Shown piece by piece: positions 44,856 through 53,850 of a stretch of 64,000 bases of DNA. The stretch is from DATFVA01 sp963839165. GTDB lineage: Bacteria > Bacteroidota > Ignavibacteria > Ignavibacteriales > Ignavibacteriaceae. The DNA lies in contig CAWIUG010000005.1 in assembly GCA_963839165.1 (NCBI GenBank), positions 682,001 to 746,000 on the forward strand. The letters are read 5' to 3'. The number at the start of each line of letters is the position of its first letter. Positions within the stretch are counted from its first letter, which is position 1. Below the pieces are notes generated by a model. It searched no databases. It was not told the DNA's origin and was given only the letters and a program-made list of their open reading frames with translations. The position numbers were made by a program, and so were the translations under genes.

Positions 44856-45332
44856 TTACTGTCCGGTTGAATTCCATACTTGTTTATTACTGAGTTCTTC
44901 TGCAAGTCCGATGAGAAGTTCTTCAGGACCGCGGATGTAGCAGAGCCGATATGAATTCTCGTACTGAACCACTTCACCCACAAGCTGTGCTCCCAGCTTC
45001 TTGAGCCTGGTGAGGGTTTCGTCGAGGTCCTCTACGGCGAACATTGCACGAAGGTAGCCAAGAGCGTTTACAGGGGCGTTGCGGTGATCGGCAATTACGG
45101 GGGGACTAATAAACCGCGAGAGCTCAAGGCGGCTGTGTCCGTCGGGAGTGACCATCATAGCGATCTCGACAGTCTGTGTACCCAGTCCCGTTACGCGTCC
45201 GGCCCAATCCCCTTCTATGGTGGCCCGCCCTTCGAGCTTCAGACCAAGTTCTGTGAAAAAAGAGACTGCCTCATCGAGGGATTCAACTACGATGCCGACA
45301 TTGTCCATTCGTAATAATTTACTTTTTGCCAT
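44856..45332 (-). CDS. VOC-family (glyoxalase-like) protein
   Basis: 158 residues with two beta-alpha-beta-beta-beta halves: DNVGIVVESLDEAVSFFTELGLKLEG and the second, ALGYLRAMFAVEDLDETLTRLKKLGAQLVGE. It ends at IRGPEELLIGLAEEL. Metal-ligand positions typical of lyases or resistance dioxygenases are partly present, but the reaction cannot be told. Its base composition is clearly richer in G+C (more than half in the 45.1-45.3 kb stretch) than the neighbours. It lies inside a block bracketed by repeats, so recent acquisition is likely. Confidence 0.82.
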   Translation of the reverse strand: MAKSKLLRMDNVGIVVESLDEAVSFFTELGLKLEGRATIEGDWAGRVTGLGTQTVEIAMMVTPDGHSRLELSRFISPPVIADHRNAPVNALGYLRAMFAVEDLDETLTRLKKLGAQLVGEVVQYENSYRLCYIRGPEELLIGLAEELSNKQVWNSTGQ

Positions 45333-45346
45333 AGGTTTATCCTGTT

Positions 45347-45559
45347 TTAATGGGTGTTGTCAGGATTGCCGAAAAACCGGACAATCTGCCTGCCGAACAG
45401 CAGGGCGATAACTGTTCCAGCTACGATGCCCATACCAACTCCCATACCCATATCAATGCTATCAAATACAGCACCCGAAGCGGCTCCGAATGCAGCACCC
45501 AAACTTGCACCGAATACTGTGATCCCATCATTTATTTTTGCAGACTTCTTTTTTTCCAT
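45347..45559 (-). CDS. Small glycine-rich membrane protein
   Basis: 70 residues, start ATG, 14 bases upstream of the VOC gene. It has a charged N-terminus and two small-residue-rich hydrophobic helices (FGASLGAAFGAASGAVF and MGVGMGIVAGTVIALLFG) of the glycine-zipper kind. Function is unknown. It is probably co-transcribed with the VOC gene. Confidence 0.55.
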   Translation of the reverse strand: MEKKKSAKINDGITVFGASLGAAFGAASGAVFDSIDMGMGVGMGIVAGTVIALLFGRQIVRFFGNPDNTH

Positions 45560-45699
45560 CTATCATCCTTTCCACCAGGCACATCATTTTTACACGCATC
45601 AGGGTGATTTCTTAAATTTGTAAGATTGTTTTGAATAAGTTAACCATTATGGATTGAGCAACAAAATTTAAAGAGTCGCGGACGGTTATTGAATTTTTA

Positions 45700-46551
45700 T
45701 CAAGTTGATGCCACCAAGATTACTTCCCCGCTTGCCGGCAAGAGATGATCGGTTCTGCCTATAAAATACAACTGTTCCATATCTTTTGTTGTTATGGTTT
45801 TGGCTTCCTTAAAGCCGGTTTCGCTGGCTAGGATGGTTATTTCTTCCGGAGTGAAAAAACTGATCATCGGTGTTCCCGATTCCCGGGCACCTTTTTCTGC
45901 GATTTCCTGCATTGGTCTGTCTTCATCATCGAGCAATTCTTTCGGCAGGTAAAACGACATTGCAAGTGTAGAGCCCTCTGCAAGTGATGAGATTGATCTG
46001 AGAGTTTCGAGAATCGCTTTTCTTGTCAGGTAAAGAGTTACTCCCGTGCAGGAAACAACGGCAGGTTTAAGAATATCGAATCCGGAAGTCAACAGCTCAT
46101 CACGCCAGGAGGATGTCTCAAAATCAACAGACACAAAATGGAGATATCCGGGCGGCTTGTAGCCAAGTTCTGTTAATCTCTTCTGCTTCCAATTCAGCGT
46201 GCCGGGCAGATCGATTTCATATATGTGGAGATTGGAAGTATTAGAGAGCCGACGCTGGGTGAAGGTGTCGAGTCCAGCGCCAAGTATGATGTATTGGGTA
46301 ATTCCATTTCTGCTTTGTTCAATAACCAAGTCCTCAATAAAGCGGGCGCGGGCCACGATAGAAGCCCGGAGACGTTTCGTGTATTTCATATCAGGACGCT
46401 CCTGCCAATCGCCGGAGGGAGCGACTAATTCAAGCCCGATCTCGTCCTCGAATATATGCGGTTCTGCATCCACCCGGAGATGCAGCGCTCTCCATAGAAC
46501 TGTTCTTACGGCAGTATTGTCGGGTTCTACTATATTTTTATTCTTCTGCAT
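45700..46551 (-). CDS. Class I SAM-dependent methyltransferase (TIGR00027/LCM type)
   Basis: 283 residues. The SAM-binding signature is YIILGAGLDTFTQRR with an acidic strand end in IYEIDLPG. ARFIEDLVIEQ and the conserved AVVSCTGVTLYLTRKAILETL are typical of this family of O-methyltransferases with unknown small acceptors; the LCM relatives act on protein carboxyl ends. Single gene. It belongs to the accessory block. Confidence 0.82.
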   Translation of the reverse strand: MQKNKNIVEPDNTAVRTVLWRALHLRVDAEPHIFEDEIGLELVAPSGDWQERPDMKYTKRLRASIVARARFIEDLVIEQSRNGITQYIILGAGLDTFTQRRLSNTSNLHIYEIDLPGTLNWKQKRLTELGYKPPGYLHFVSVDFETSSWRDELLTSGFDILKPAVVSCTGVTLYLTRKAILETLRSISSLAEGSTLAMSFYLPKELLDDEDRPMQEIAEKGARESGTPMISFFTPEEITILASETGFKEAKTITTKDMEQLYFIGRTDHLLPASGEVILVAST

Positions 46552-46605
46552 AGAATATATCTGACGAGGATTTCAAAGATCAGGCTGAAGCACCTTGGTG
46601 ATGGA

Positions 46606-47247
46606 TTATTTATTTATAATCAGGTGCATTGCCTTATCGCTTGAAACATTTTTAATACATTTATATCCCAGTGATCTGAGATCAAGGTTCTGAAAAAGAT
46701 TTTCACCCCTGCCTAAAATGACAGGAGATACAACTAAATGCAATTCATCCAGTAACTGAGACTTAAGATACTGACGTATTGTACTTACGCCTCCGCCAAG
46801 TCTTACATCTTTACCGTCGGCAGCATCGAACGCTTTTTCAAGAGCCGCGTTTATGCCATCTGTTATAAAGTGAAAAGTTGTGCCGCCTTCCATCTCAATT
46901 GAGTCGCGCTTATGATTGGTTAAGATAAAAGCAGGAACGTGATATGGCGGGTTTTCTCCCCACCATCCTTTCCAGTTGAGATCGGGCGTGCCGCGGTACG
47001 GACTAAACATATTACGCCCTAAGATCCAGGCACCAATATTTTCAAAGCCTTTTTCGGCAAATTCATTATCAATTCCAGTTGTGCCGTTATTCTTTCCCAA
47101 CACGTTCTGCTGAAATGTTTTTGTTGAGAAAAACCATTGGTGAAGTTCTTTACCCCCGACTCCCAAAGGATTTTCCAGACTCTGATCCGGGCCCGCGCCG
47201 AATCCATCCACTGATATAGAAAAACTTGCGACACGTAATTTTTGCAT
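46606..47247 (-). CDS. Dihydrofolate reductase/RibD C-terminal-like reductase
   Basis: 213 residues. LRVASFSISVDGFGAG at the start, AWILGRNMFSP in the middle, then the RibD-type DVRLGGGVSTIRQYL and LDELHLVVSPVILGRGENLF. Proteins of this sort reduce folate-like, flavin-like or drug substrates with NADPH; the actual substrate here is unknown. It belongs to the accessory block and lies 54 bases upstream of the methyltransferase gene. Confidence 0.82.
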   Translation of the reverse strand: MQKLRVASFSISVDGFGAGPDQSLENPLGVGGKELHQWFFSTKTFQQNVLGKNNGTTGIDNEFAEKGFENIGAWILGRNMFSPYRGTPDLNWKGWWGENPPYHVPAFILTNHKRDSIEMEGGTTFHFITDGINAALEKAFDAADGKDVRLGGGVSTIRQYLKSQLLDELHLVVSPVILGRGENLFQNLDLRSLGYKCIKNVSSDKAMHLIINK

Positions 47248-47322
47248 TTATATGTCCTGTTTAAAAATTTAGTTAACACCTAACAATTAAGTAAGCGTAC
47301 TTAGAAGTTTTCTTTTAACAAT

Positions 47323-47380
47323 CACCATTGCTCGCCAGCAACATAATTTATTTAGGTTTAAGCGGCAAGAGAAGAAAGCT
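47323..47380. repeat. Flanking repeat of the accessory block, right copy
   Basis: Second copy of the 44735-44792 sequence. It includes the last codons of the broken gene (SFLLLPLKPK, stop at 47348-47350) and its downstream sequence. Nearby 47291-47306 holds a small palindrome, TAAGTA-AGCG-TACTTA. Confidence 0.7.
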
Positions 47381-47670
47381 TCCCGGTGACAATGCATAAT
47401 CGGCTTCAGCTAACACTGAAAACCTGTCATAGATGGGTATGTCAAATCCCAGACCGAATTGTCCCGCAAAGGTTCTGCGAATTTGGAAAAGGCTATTTTC
47501 TTCTCCCATTCAAATTCTGACTGCTCTTTTCTGATCTCAATTTTAAGATTTCTGAAGACTTTCTCTGGTCTGAATTCATAGACGAGGGTATATTTTTTAT
47601 TTGCTGCATCAGATAAACGGTAATCATTCTGCAGCGCTGCTTTGATCTTTATATGTAGCTGCTTACTCAT
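47348..47670 (-). pseudogene. Frameshifted remnant of a secreted/outer-membrane-type gene
   Basis: Reading the reverse strand from ATG at 47670, one frame runs MSKQLHIKIKAALQNDYRLS... and stops at 47410. A second frame, overlapping it from 47509 downward, reads FAGQFGLGFDIPIYDRFSVL and on to SFLLLPLKPK before a stop at 47348. The second segment has the aromatic, alternating look of beta-barrel strands. The two frames together look like one gene broken by a frameshift, though the 47507-47509 ATG could also make a short product. A homologue was not identified. Confidence 0.5.
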
Positions 47671-47807
47671 CCCAGAAGGTAATTGTTTTATTATTTGTAA
47701 GACTAAGGTATTCAGCTATTTTTGATCGGGGGCAAGGTATTTGTCTGGGCACGAGAGACAGGGGGATGAATTCCTGGAATTTAATACCGACTTCACTGCT
47801 AAATAAA

Positions 47808-47836
47808 TTGATATTCTAGCTCGTTTAAGATATTTT
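47808..47836 (+). promoter_or_regulatory. Candidate promoter of mutS
   Basis: TTG (47808-47810), 20-base spacer, TATTTT (47831-47836), ending about 22 bases before the mutS ATG. Confidence 0.45.
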
Positions 47837-47858
47837 AATTTTTTAATTTAAATGTAGT

Positions 47859-50477
47859 ATGCAGCAGCAAACCCCCTTAATGACTCAGTATTACAAGGTA
47901 AAGGAAGCTAATCCTGACACGATTTTATTGTTCAGGATAGGGGATTTCTTTGAGACATTCGACCAGGATGCAAGGACTGCTTCTAAAGTACTGGGCATTA
48001 CACTAACCAGAAGAGCAAACGGGGCTGCCGGAGATGTTCCGCTTGCCGGATTTCCCCATCACGCCATCGATACATACCTTCCGAAGCTTGTACGCGCCGG
48101 TTACAGGGTGGCTGTGTGCGAACAGGTTGAAAACCCCAGGTTCGCCAAGGGAATTGTTAAGCGTGAGGTAATAGAAGTTGTTACACCGGGTGTAACTTTA
48201 TCAGATAAGTTACTCGATCATAAGAAGAATAATTATCTGCTATCGATTTATAAAAAAGATGACTTTGCCGGAATTTCGTTCTGCGATATCTCAACGGGTG
48301 AGTACTATACTTTTGAGATTGAAGCTTCCTTAATCGGTCAGCAGGTTGAATCGATCTCCCCTGCCGAGATCCTCGTTCAGAAAAAAGATAAAGATGAAAT
48401 CACGAAGCTGGTTCATAAGATTAATCCATCCATCAGGATTACCAAACTGGATGACTGGATATTTAATTTCGAGTATGCTAAGGACCTGCTGCTGATGCAG
48501 TTTAAGACGGTTAATCTGAAGGGTTTCGGAGTTGAAAGACTGACCGCCGGAATTATCTCCTGCGGCGCAGTGCTTAACTACCTTCAGGAGACACAGAAAG
48601 CAAATCTTTCTCACCTAAATAAAGTTTCTGTATATAATCCCTCAGAATTTATGGCGTTGGATTATTCCACTAAAAGAAACCTTGAGATCACCTACTCGAT
48701 GCAGGACGGCGGACGTGAAGGTTCACTTATCTCCATTCTGGATAAAACTGAAACGGCAATGGGCGGCCGTCTGCTGAAGAAATGGATCACTTCCCCACTC
48801 ATTCAGCTTGATCCTGTACTGAAGAGGCAGGAAAGTGTGGAAGAACTGCTTAAGAAAAAATCCCTGCGGAAAAAACTTTTTGGGGAACTGAAAGAGATAG
48901 GAGATCTTGAGCGACTAATATCAAAGATCTGCACAAGCCGGGCTAATCCCAGGGAAATTGCAGCACTTAAATTTTCTCTTAAGAAAGTGCCTCAGCTTAA
49001 AGAATTATTAAATGATGCTAAAGTTGATACGCTGGTTCAGCTTAATGAAAAACTTCTTCCGCTTGAAAAGCTGATAGAGACAATTCAAAAGTCGATCGTC
49101 GACTCTCCCCCGCTCAGCATCGCCGACGGAGGTGTTATAAGAGCAGGGTTCAGTGTTGAACTTGATGAGCTGCGGGATATTTCACTGCACGGAAAGGACT
49201 GGATTGCCAACCTTCAGAAAAGTGAGCGCGAAAGAACCGGGATTTCATCTCTTAAAGTTAATTATAACAGGGTCTTCGGATACTATATTGAGGTGAGCAA
49301 TGCGCATAAAGAGAAGATCCCTGATAATTATATAAGAAAGCAGACACTGGTTAATTCTGAAAGATATATTACTCCTGAACTGAAGAACTATGAAGATAAG
49401 ATCCTTAATGCGGAGGAGAAAATATACGACCTGGAGCTGCAACTCTTTAATGAAATCAGAATGACGGCGGCTGACGAAGCGGTGAACATTCAACAGAATG
49501 CCCGTATGATAGCGATGCTCGACTGCTATCTCTCCTTTGCACAATGCGCTGATGAATATCATTATGTGAAACCTGTGCTTGATGAGGGGAATAAAATAGA
49601 AATTACCGATGGACGACATCCTGTTGTTGAACAGATACTTCCACCGGGAGAAAAATATACACCTAACTCGTGCCGGATCGATAATGAATCGGATCAGATC
49701 ATTATACTGACGGGACCTAATATGGCAGGTAAGTCGGTTTACCTGCGCCAGCTGGGATTAATAGTACTGCTTGCACAGATCGGTTCCTTCGTTCCCGCAA
49801 AGGAAGCTCACATCGGATTAATAGACCGGATCTTCACCCGGGTTGGAGCCAGCGACAATATTTCCGCCGGTGAAAGCACATTCCTTGTTGAGATGCAGGA
49901 GGCCGCAAACATCCTTAATAACGCAACTGCACGGAGTCTTATCCTGCTGGATGAAATAGGAAGAGGAACGAGTACATTCGACGGGATATCGATAGCCTGG
50001 GCGATAACAGAGTACCTTCACGAAAATCCTCAGCTCTCAGCTAAAACTTTATTCGCTACCCATTATCACGAACTGAATGAGATGGCAGAAATTTTTCCCC
50101 GCATTAAAAATTATAAGGTTGAGGTAAGGGAATACGACGATAAAGTTATCTTTCTTCATAAAGTTAATCCAGGCAGAGCGGATCACAGCTACGGTATCCA
50201 GGTTGCACAGATGGCCGGACTTCCGGTATACGTAACCAACCGGGCAAAAGAAGTACTTCAAAATCTTGAAAGCAAAGAGCTTACACCCTACGAAGAGAAA
50301 AAAGAAAAGCTGAAGAAACTGACACAGAAGGATGACCTCCAGATTAGTCTTTTTGAAGTAAAGGATGATAAAATCAGAACAGAGATAGAGGAAATAGAAA
50401 TAAACAATCTTACTCCGCTTGAGGCATTAAATAAACTGAGCGAATTAAAGAAAAAAGTTAAAGAGAAAGCGCAATGA
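47859..50477 (+). CDS. mutS: DNA mismatch repair protein MutS
   Basis: 872 residues, full length. The mismatch-reading loop is FRIGDFFETF (FxE present). The connector, lever and clamp domains follow, and the ATPase has Walker A GPNMAGKSVYLRQ, EMQEAANILNNATARSL and the Walker B region LILLDEIGRGTSTFDG, then ATHYHEL. It recognises base mismatches and small loops and recruits MutL. Its stop overlaps the next ATG (ATGA), so downstream translation is coupled. Confidence 0.97.
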   Translation: MQQQTPLMTQYYKVKEANPDTILLFRIGDFFETFDQDARTASKVLGITLTRRANGAAGDVPLAGFPHHAIDTYLPKLVRAGYRVAVCEQVENPRFAKGIVKREVIEVVTPGVTLSDKLLDHKKNNYLLSIYKKDDFAGISFCDISTGEYYTFEIEASLIGQQVESISPAEILVQKKDKDEITKLVHKINPSIRITKLDDWIFNFEYAKDLLLMQFKTVNLKGFGVERLTAGIISCGAVLNYLQETQKANLSHLNKVSVYNPSEFMALDYSTKRNLEITYSMQDGGREGSLISILDKTETAMGGRLLKKWITSPLIQLDPVLKRQESVEELLKKKSLRKKLFGELKEIGDLERLISKICTSRANPREIAALKFSLKKVPQLKELLNDAKVDTLVQLNEKLLPLEKLIETIQKSIVDSPPLSIADGGVIRAGFSVELDELRDISLHGKDWIANLQKSERERTGISSLKVNYNRVFGYYIEVSNAHKEKIPDNYIRKQTLVNSERYITPELKNYEDKILNAEEKIYDLELQLFNEIRMTAADEAVNIQQNARMIAMLDCYLSFAQCADEYHYVKPVLDEGNKIEITDGRHPVVEQILPPGEKYTPNSCRIDNESDQIIILTGPNMAGKSVYLRQLGLIVLLAQIGSFVPAKEAHIGLIDRIFTRVGASDNISAGESTFLVEMQEAANILNNATARSLILLDEIGRGTSTFDGISIAWAITEYLHENPQLSAKTLFATHYHELNEMAEIFPRIKNYKVEVREYDDKVIFLHKVNPGRADHSYGIQVAQMAGLPVYVTNRAKEVLQNLESKELTPYEEKKEKLKKLTQKDDLQISLFEVKDDKIRTEIEEIEINNLTPLEALNKLSELKKKVKEKAQ

Positions 50478-51088
50478 AATATTTTATCTTAACGGGAATT
50501 ATTTCCTTTTCAATATTGTTTTTTTCATGCGACGAGAAACACAATCCCGTGGAAACAGAGTATATTAATGAAGTTGAGCAGTACAGGAAAGAAAAAAACG
50601 ATTATATGAAGAACAACCCCGAGTCGCCTTTCAACCAGGACACCACAATACAATTTGAACCTCTGAACTATTATAATGTCGACCCCGGATTTGTATTCAA
50701 GAGCAGGCTGTTTGTGTACCCGCAGAAAGATACCATCTCGGTATACGGTACTAAAGGAGAGGAAAGGAAGGCAGTAAAGTATGGAAATATTGCTTTTGTT
50801 TACAAGAACCAGCCTTATAAAGTAAACGTGTATAAAGGAACCACTTCTGGAGGCGAGGAATATTACAGCATCTGGTTCACAGATAAAACAACCGGGGATG
50901 AGACTTACGGTGTCGGACGTTACATAGATTTTGATATAAACCCCGATAGTAACTATGTTTACACTGTCGATTTTAACCTGGCTTACAATCCCTATTGTGC
51001 ATACAGCGCTAAGTATTCGTGTGCCATTCCTACCAAAGAGGATCATCTTGACCTTGCGGTAACTGCCGGGGAGAAAAAATTTCACTAA
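50474..51088 (+). CDS. DUF1684 lipoprotein
   Basis: 204 residues. It has a lipobox-like ILFFSC (Cys19) after an N-terminal hydrophobic stretch. The remainder matches DUF1684: LNYYNVDPGFVFKSRLFV, YGNIAFVYKNQPYKVNVYK, WFTDKTTGDETYGVGRYIDFD, FNLAYNPYCAYSAKYSCAIP. The function of the family is unknown. Placed at the outer envelope by lipidation. It overlaps mutS by four bases and is followed by DAHP synthase after 19 bases. Confidence 0.85.
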   Translation: MKYFILTGIISFSILFFSCDEKHNPVETEYINEVEQYRKEKNDYMKNNPESPFNQDTTIQFEPLNYYNVDPGFVFKSRLFVYPQKDTISVYGTKGEERKAVKYGNIAFVYKNQPYKVNVYKGTTSGGEEYYSIWFTDKTTGDETYGVGRYIDFDINPDSNYVYTVDFNLAYNPYCAYSAKYSCAIPTKEDHLDLAVTAGEKKFH

Positions 51089-51107
51089 GCTGATTTCGGA
51101 GAAATAA

Positions 51108-52124
51108 GTGGTTATAGTACTGGAAAAGAATATTACGGATTCCGAGTTAGAAAATGTAGTAAAACATCTCGAGGATTTTGGATTTTCGGTTCATAAGTCA
51201 ACCGGCGAGGAACAGATTGTCCTTGGCGCTATTGGTGTAAAACCCGAATTCGACATAAGGAAGGTTAAGATACTAAACGGGGTTGCCGATGTTTACCGTA
51301 TTACCGAACCCTTTAAGCTTGCGAGCAGAACCTACAAAAAAGAGGATACGATACTGAAAGTAAAAGATGTTGAGATTGGCGGAAATGAAGTTATTGTAAT
51401 GGCTGGTCCCTGCTCAATTGAGAACGAAGATCAGATATTCAGGCTGGCAGAAATAGTTTCAAAAGCCGGGGCAAAAGTACTGAGAGGCGGGGCATTCAAA
51501 CCGAGAACATCTCCTTATTCTTTCCAGGGACTGGGTGAAGAGGGTTTGAAATTGATGCGGGAAGCTGCCGATGAACACAATCTTGTTATGATAACCGAAG
51601 TCCTTGAGATAAACCATATACCCCTGGTAGAAAAATACACTGATATTTTCCAGGTAGGGGCGCGTAATATGCAGAATTTTTCTCTGCTGAGAGAAATCGG
51701 CAAAGCGACAAAACCAGTAATGCTTAAAAGAGGTCTTGCCGCCACCATCGATGATCTGCTGATGTCAGCCGAATATATTCTTGTAAACGGCAATGAGCAT
51801 GTTATGCTTTGCGAAAGAGGAATAAGAACATTTGAAACTAATACACGAAACACCTTTGATCTTTCTGCTATTCCGGTAATTCATAAAAGGAGTCACCTCC
51901 CCGTTGTGGCCGATCCTTCACACGCTACAGGTATGCGTGATAAAGTGCTCCCGATGGCTCGTGCTGCAGTGGCAGCAGGCTGCGACGCGCTGATGATTGA
52001 GGTTCACCACGACCCCGAAAATGCTTTATCTGACGGGCCTCAAGCTCTTCTACCGGAAGATTTTACGGTGTTGATGAAGCAGGTTCGTGCCATTGCAGAA
52101 GTTATAGGGCGCAAAATCTGCTGA
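51108..52124 (+). CDS. aroF: 3-deoxy-7-phosphoheptulonate (DAHP) synthase, type I-beta with ferredoxin-like regulatory domain
   Basis: 338 residues. Residues 1-85 form the ferredoxin-like regulatory domain (MVIVLEKNITDSELENVVKH) known from Thermotoga and Bacillus-type enzymes. Catalytic blocks follow: VMAGPCSIENEDQIF, RGGAFKPRTSPYSFQGLG, QVGARNMQNFSLL, LKRGLAATIDDLL and VVADPSHATG. It condenses phosphoenolpyruvate and erythrose 4-phosphate, the entry to the shikimate pathway that also uses aroE at 4 kb. GTG start behind GGAG. Usually feedback inhibited. Confidence 0.94.
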   Translation: MVIVLEKNITDSELENVVKHLEDFGFSVHKSTGEEQIVLGAIGVKPEFDIRKVKILNGVADVYRITEPFKLASRTYKKEDTILKVKDVEIGGNEVIVMAGPCSIENEDQIFRLAEIVSKAGAKVLRGGAFKPRTSPYSFQGLGEEGLKLMREAADEHNLVMITEVLEINHIPLVEKYTDIFQVGARNMQNFSLLREIGKATKPVMLKRGLAATIDDLLMSAEYILVNGNEHVMLCERGIRTFETNTRNTFDLSAIPVIHKRSHLPVVADPSHATGMRDKVLPMARAAVAAGCDALMIEVHHDPENALSDGPQALLPEDFTVLMKQVRAIAEVIGRKIC

Positions 52125-52506
52125 GCAGTATAATTAAATTTCGCCGCCGCTAGGATGGATCCCGCTGGATATCCTGCCGGGGAATTTGTATTTTGTTTTA
52201 ACTTTATTGGTGTATTTGTTCAGGGTAGAGACCTGAAGCTATTTCAGGCTGACGATTTCCGATCTGCGTTAAAAAGTTCTACATTTCTGTTTAATATTTC
52301 AACATAAAAACCCACAAAATGCGAGATGAACCGTCTATGAACCGTCTTAAGTCCGTGCAAACTACCGGGGAACAACGTGATAATAAGGCGGACGGGGGTA
52401 CCTTTGTGACACCGCTCAAATTCCTGTCGACTTCACATCAAAAAAATTTGATTTGTCCTTCTCATAAGTATTTTAATAATAAACAATTAAGAAAAATACC
52501 AGGTTA
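52125..52506. other. 382-base intergenic region upstream of the trehalose/ligase cluster
   Basis: Contains a small hairpin (CCTGAA-GCTAT-TTCAGG, 52232-52248), a perfect tandem pair of ATGAACCGTCT (52326-52347), and a candidate promoter (TTG 52448-52450, 18-base spacer, TATTTT 52469-52474). An open frame of 62 codons ends at the cluster start but has no other support. Confidence 0.6.
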
Positions 52507-53733
52507 ATGATGAGGAAATCAGACAGAAATAATACTACCCTTGAGGATTATGAAAAATATATTGGTGCTGAGGCGCTCGAAAGAATACATAATAAAGCCA
52601 GACCATTACAGGACAGACATGTAGTTTGCATAAACTCTACTTTTTACGGTGGTGGAGTAGCGCAGCTGCTTTCGTCGCTTGTTCTCCTATTCAATAACGT
52701 AGGTATAGAAACAGGCTGGCGCACTATACAGGGATCTCCGGATTTTTTCAGCATTACCAAAAAAATGCACAATGCACTTCAGGGGGCCGAGATAAATCTT
52801 TCGAAGATCAAAAAAGAAATTTATGAACAGGTGATAGCTGAAAATGCGATACGAAATCATCTTAAGCATGATGTTGTAATTATACACGACCCCCAGCCTC
52901 TGCCGATGATTGAGCACTATACAAAGCGGGGTCCCTGGATTTGGCGGTGTCATATCGACCTGACTGAGCCGAACCAGGAATTGTGGAATTATCTGAAACG
53001 TTTCGTTGAAAAATATGATGCGGTAATCTATACACTTAAAGAATACAAGCAAAAACTTGATACCCCGCAGGTATATTTTCAACCGGCCATAAATCCTTTT
53101 TCCCTTACAAACAAGGAAATGAGTGAGGAGGAGGTGAATGAACGGCTGGCACATTATGACATTCCCACCGACCTTCCTATAGTAGCGCAGGTTTCCCGTT
53201 TCGATAAATGGAAAGATCCGGAAGGTGTGATTAAGGCATTCAAGATAGCGAGAAAAGAAGTTGATGCTACACTTGTGCTACTTGGAAACGTTGCCACCGA
53301 CGATCCCGAGGGCGAACATGTATACCATGCGATGTTAAAGCACAAAGAGGACCGGATAATAATTTTAAGTAAACAGGATACTGCCCTGGTAAATGCTCTT
53401 CAGAGAAAATCAGAGATTATCCTTCAGAAATCCAAACGCGAGGGGTTTGGATTAACCGTAACTGAAGCAATGTGGAAAGGAACCCCTGTAATCGGCGGTA
53501 ATGTGGGGGGAATACGTTACCAGATAAAGGATGGCGAGAACGGTTATCTTGTCTCCTCCATTGAAGAAGCAGCTGAAAAAATTGTAACACTATTGAAAGA
53601 TAAAAAACTAAGGATGAGGATGGGGAAAAAAGCCCGGGAGACCGTGAAGGAGCACTATCTTTTGCCCAAATATCTTGAAAAATATCTGGATTTAATAAAT
53701 TCATTTGAGACTAACTTCAAGCTCAGGACTTAA
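52507..53733 (+). CDS. Trehalose synthase TreT-like glycosyltransferase (GT4)
   Basis: 408 residues. The N-terminal domain with NSTFYGGGVAQLLSSLVLL, GWRTIQGSPDFFSITKKMHNALQG and WIWRCHIDLTEPN matches the trehalose glycosyltransferring synthases of archaea and some bacteria. The GT4 C-terminal half has VSRFDKWKDPEGVI, LQKSKREGFGLTVTEAMWKG and GGIRYQIKDGENGYLV. Those enzymes make trehalose reversibly from NDP-glucose and glucose. It starts at ATG 52507, with ATG 52510 an equal choice; the ribosome site is weak. It is the first gene of the cluster. Confidence 0.85.
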   Translation: MMRKSDRNNTTLEDYEKYIGAEALERIHNKARPLQDRHVVCINSTFYGGGVAQLLSSLVLLFNNVGIETGWRTIQGSPDFFSITKKMHNALQGAEINLSKIKKEIYEQVIAENAIRNHLKHDVVIIHDPQPLPMIEHYTKRGPWIWRCHIDLTEPNQELWNYLKRFVEKYDAVIYTLKEYKQKLDTPQVYFQPAINPFSLTNKEMSEEEVNERLAHYDIPTDLPIVAQVSRFDKWKDPEGVIKAFKIARKEVDATLVLLGNVATDDPEGEHVYHAMLKHKEDRIIILSKQDTALVNALQRKSEIILQKSKREGFGLTVTEAMWKGTPVIGGNVGGIRYQIKDGENGYLVSSIEEAAEKIVTLLKDKKLRMRMGKKARETVKEHYLLPKYLEKYLDLINSFETNFKLRT

Positions 53734-53763
53734 AATAACATAACGATTTCACTGAATATCGGG

Positions 53764-53793
53764 TTGCTTTCAAATCAATATTTCATATATTTG
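53764..53793 (+). promoter_or_regulatory. Candidate promoter of the esterase gene
   Basis: TTG (53764-53766), 19-base spacer, TATATTTG (53786-53793). This is the best match to the Bacteroidota consensus in the window. It would start transcription about 50 bases before the esterase start codon. Confidence 0.55.
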
Positions 53794-53850
53794 GAGCCAA
53801 TAAACTCGTTGTAAATAGATTATTCCAACTTCAGCCTGAGCCGGTCACAC

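Noticed and set aside
44744..44983. 79-codon reverse frame overlapping the VOC gene end
   Set aside because: Mostly in the shadow of the VOC gene; only its last 14 codons resemble the repeat at 47.3 kb.
44735..47380. Possible integron cassette array (small genes, GTTAGGT-like core near 47287)
   Set aside because: The gaps between the genes do not carry repeated attC-like structures and no integrase is present; only the two outer repeats match each other.
52319..52507. 62-codon frame ending at the TreT-like start
   Set aside because: No ribosome site, no recognisable domain, and it includes the tandem repeat; better seen as leader sequence.
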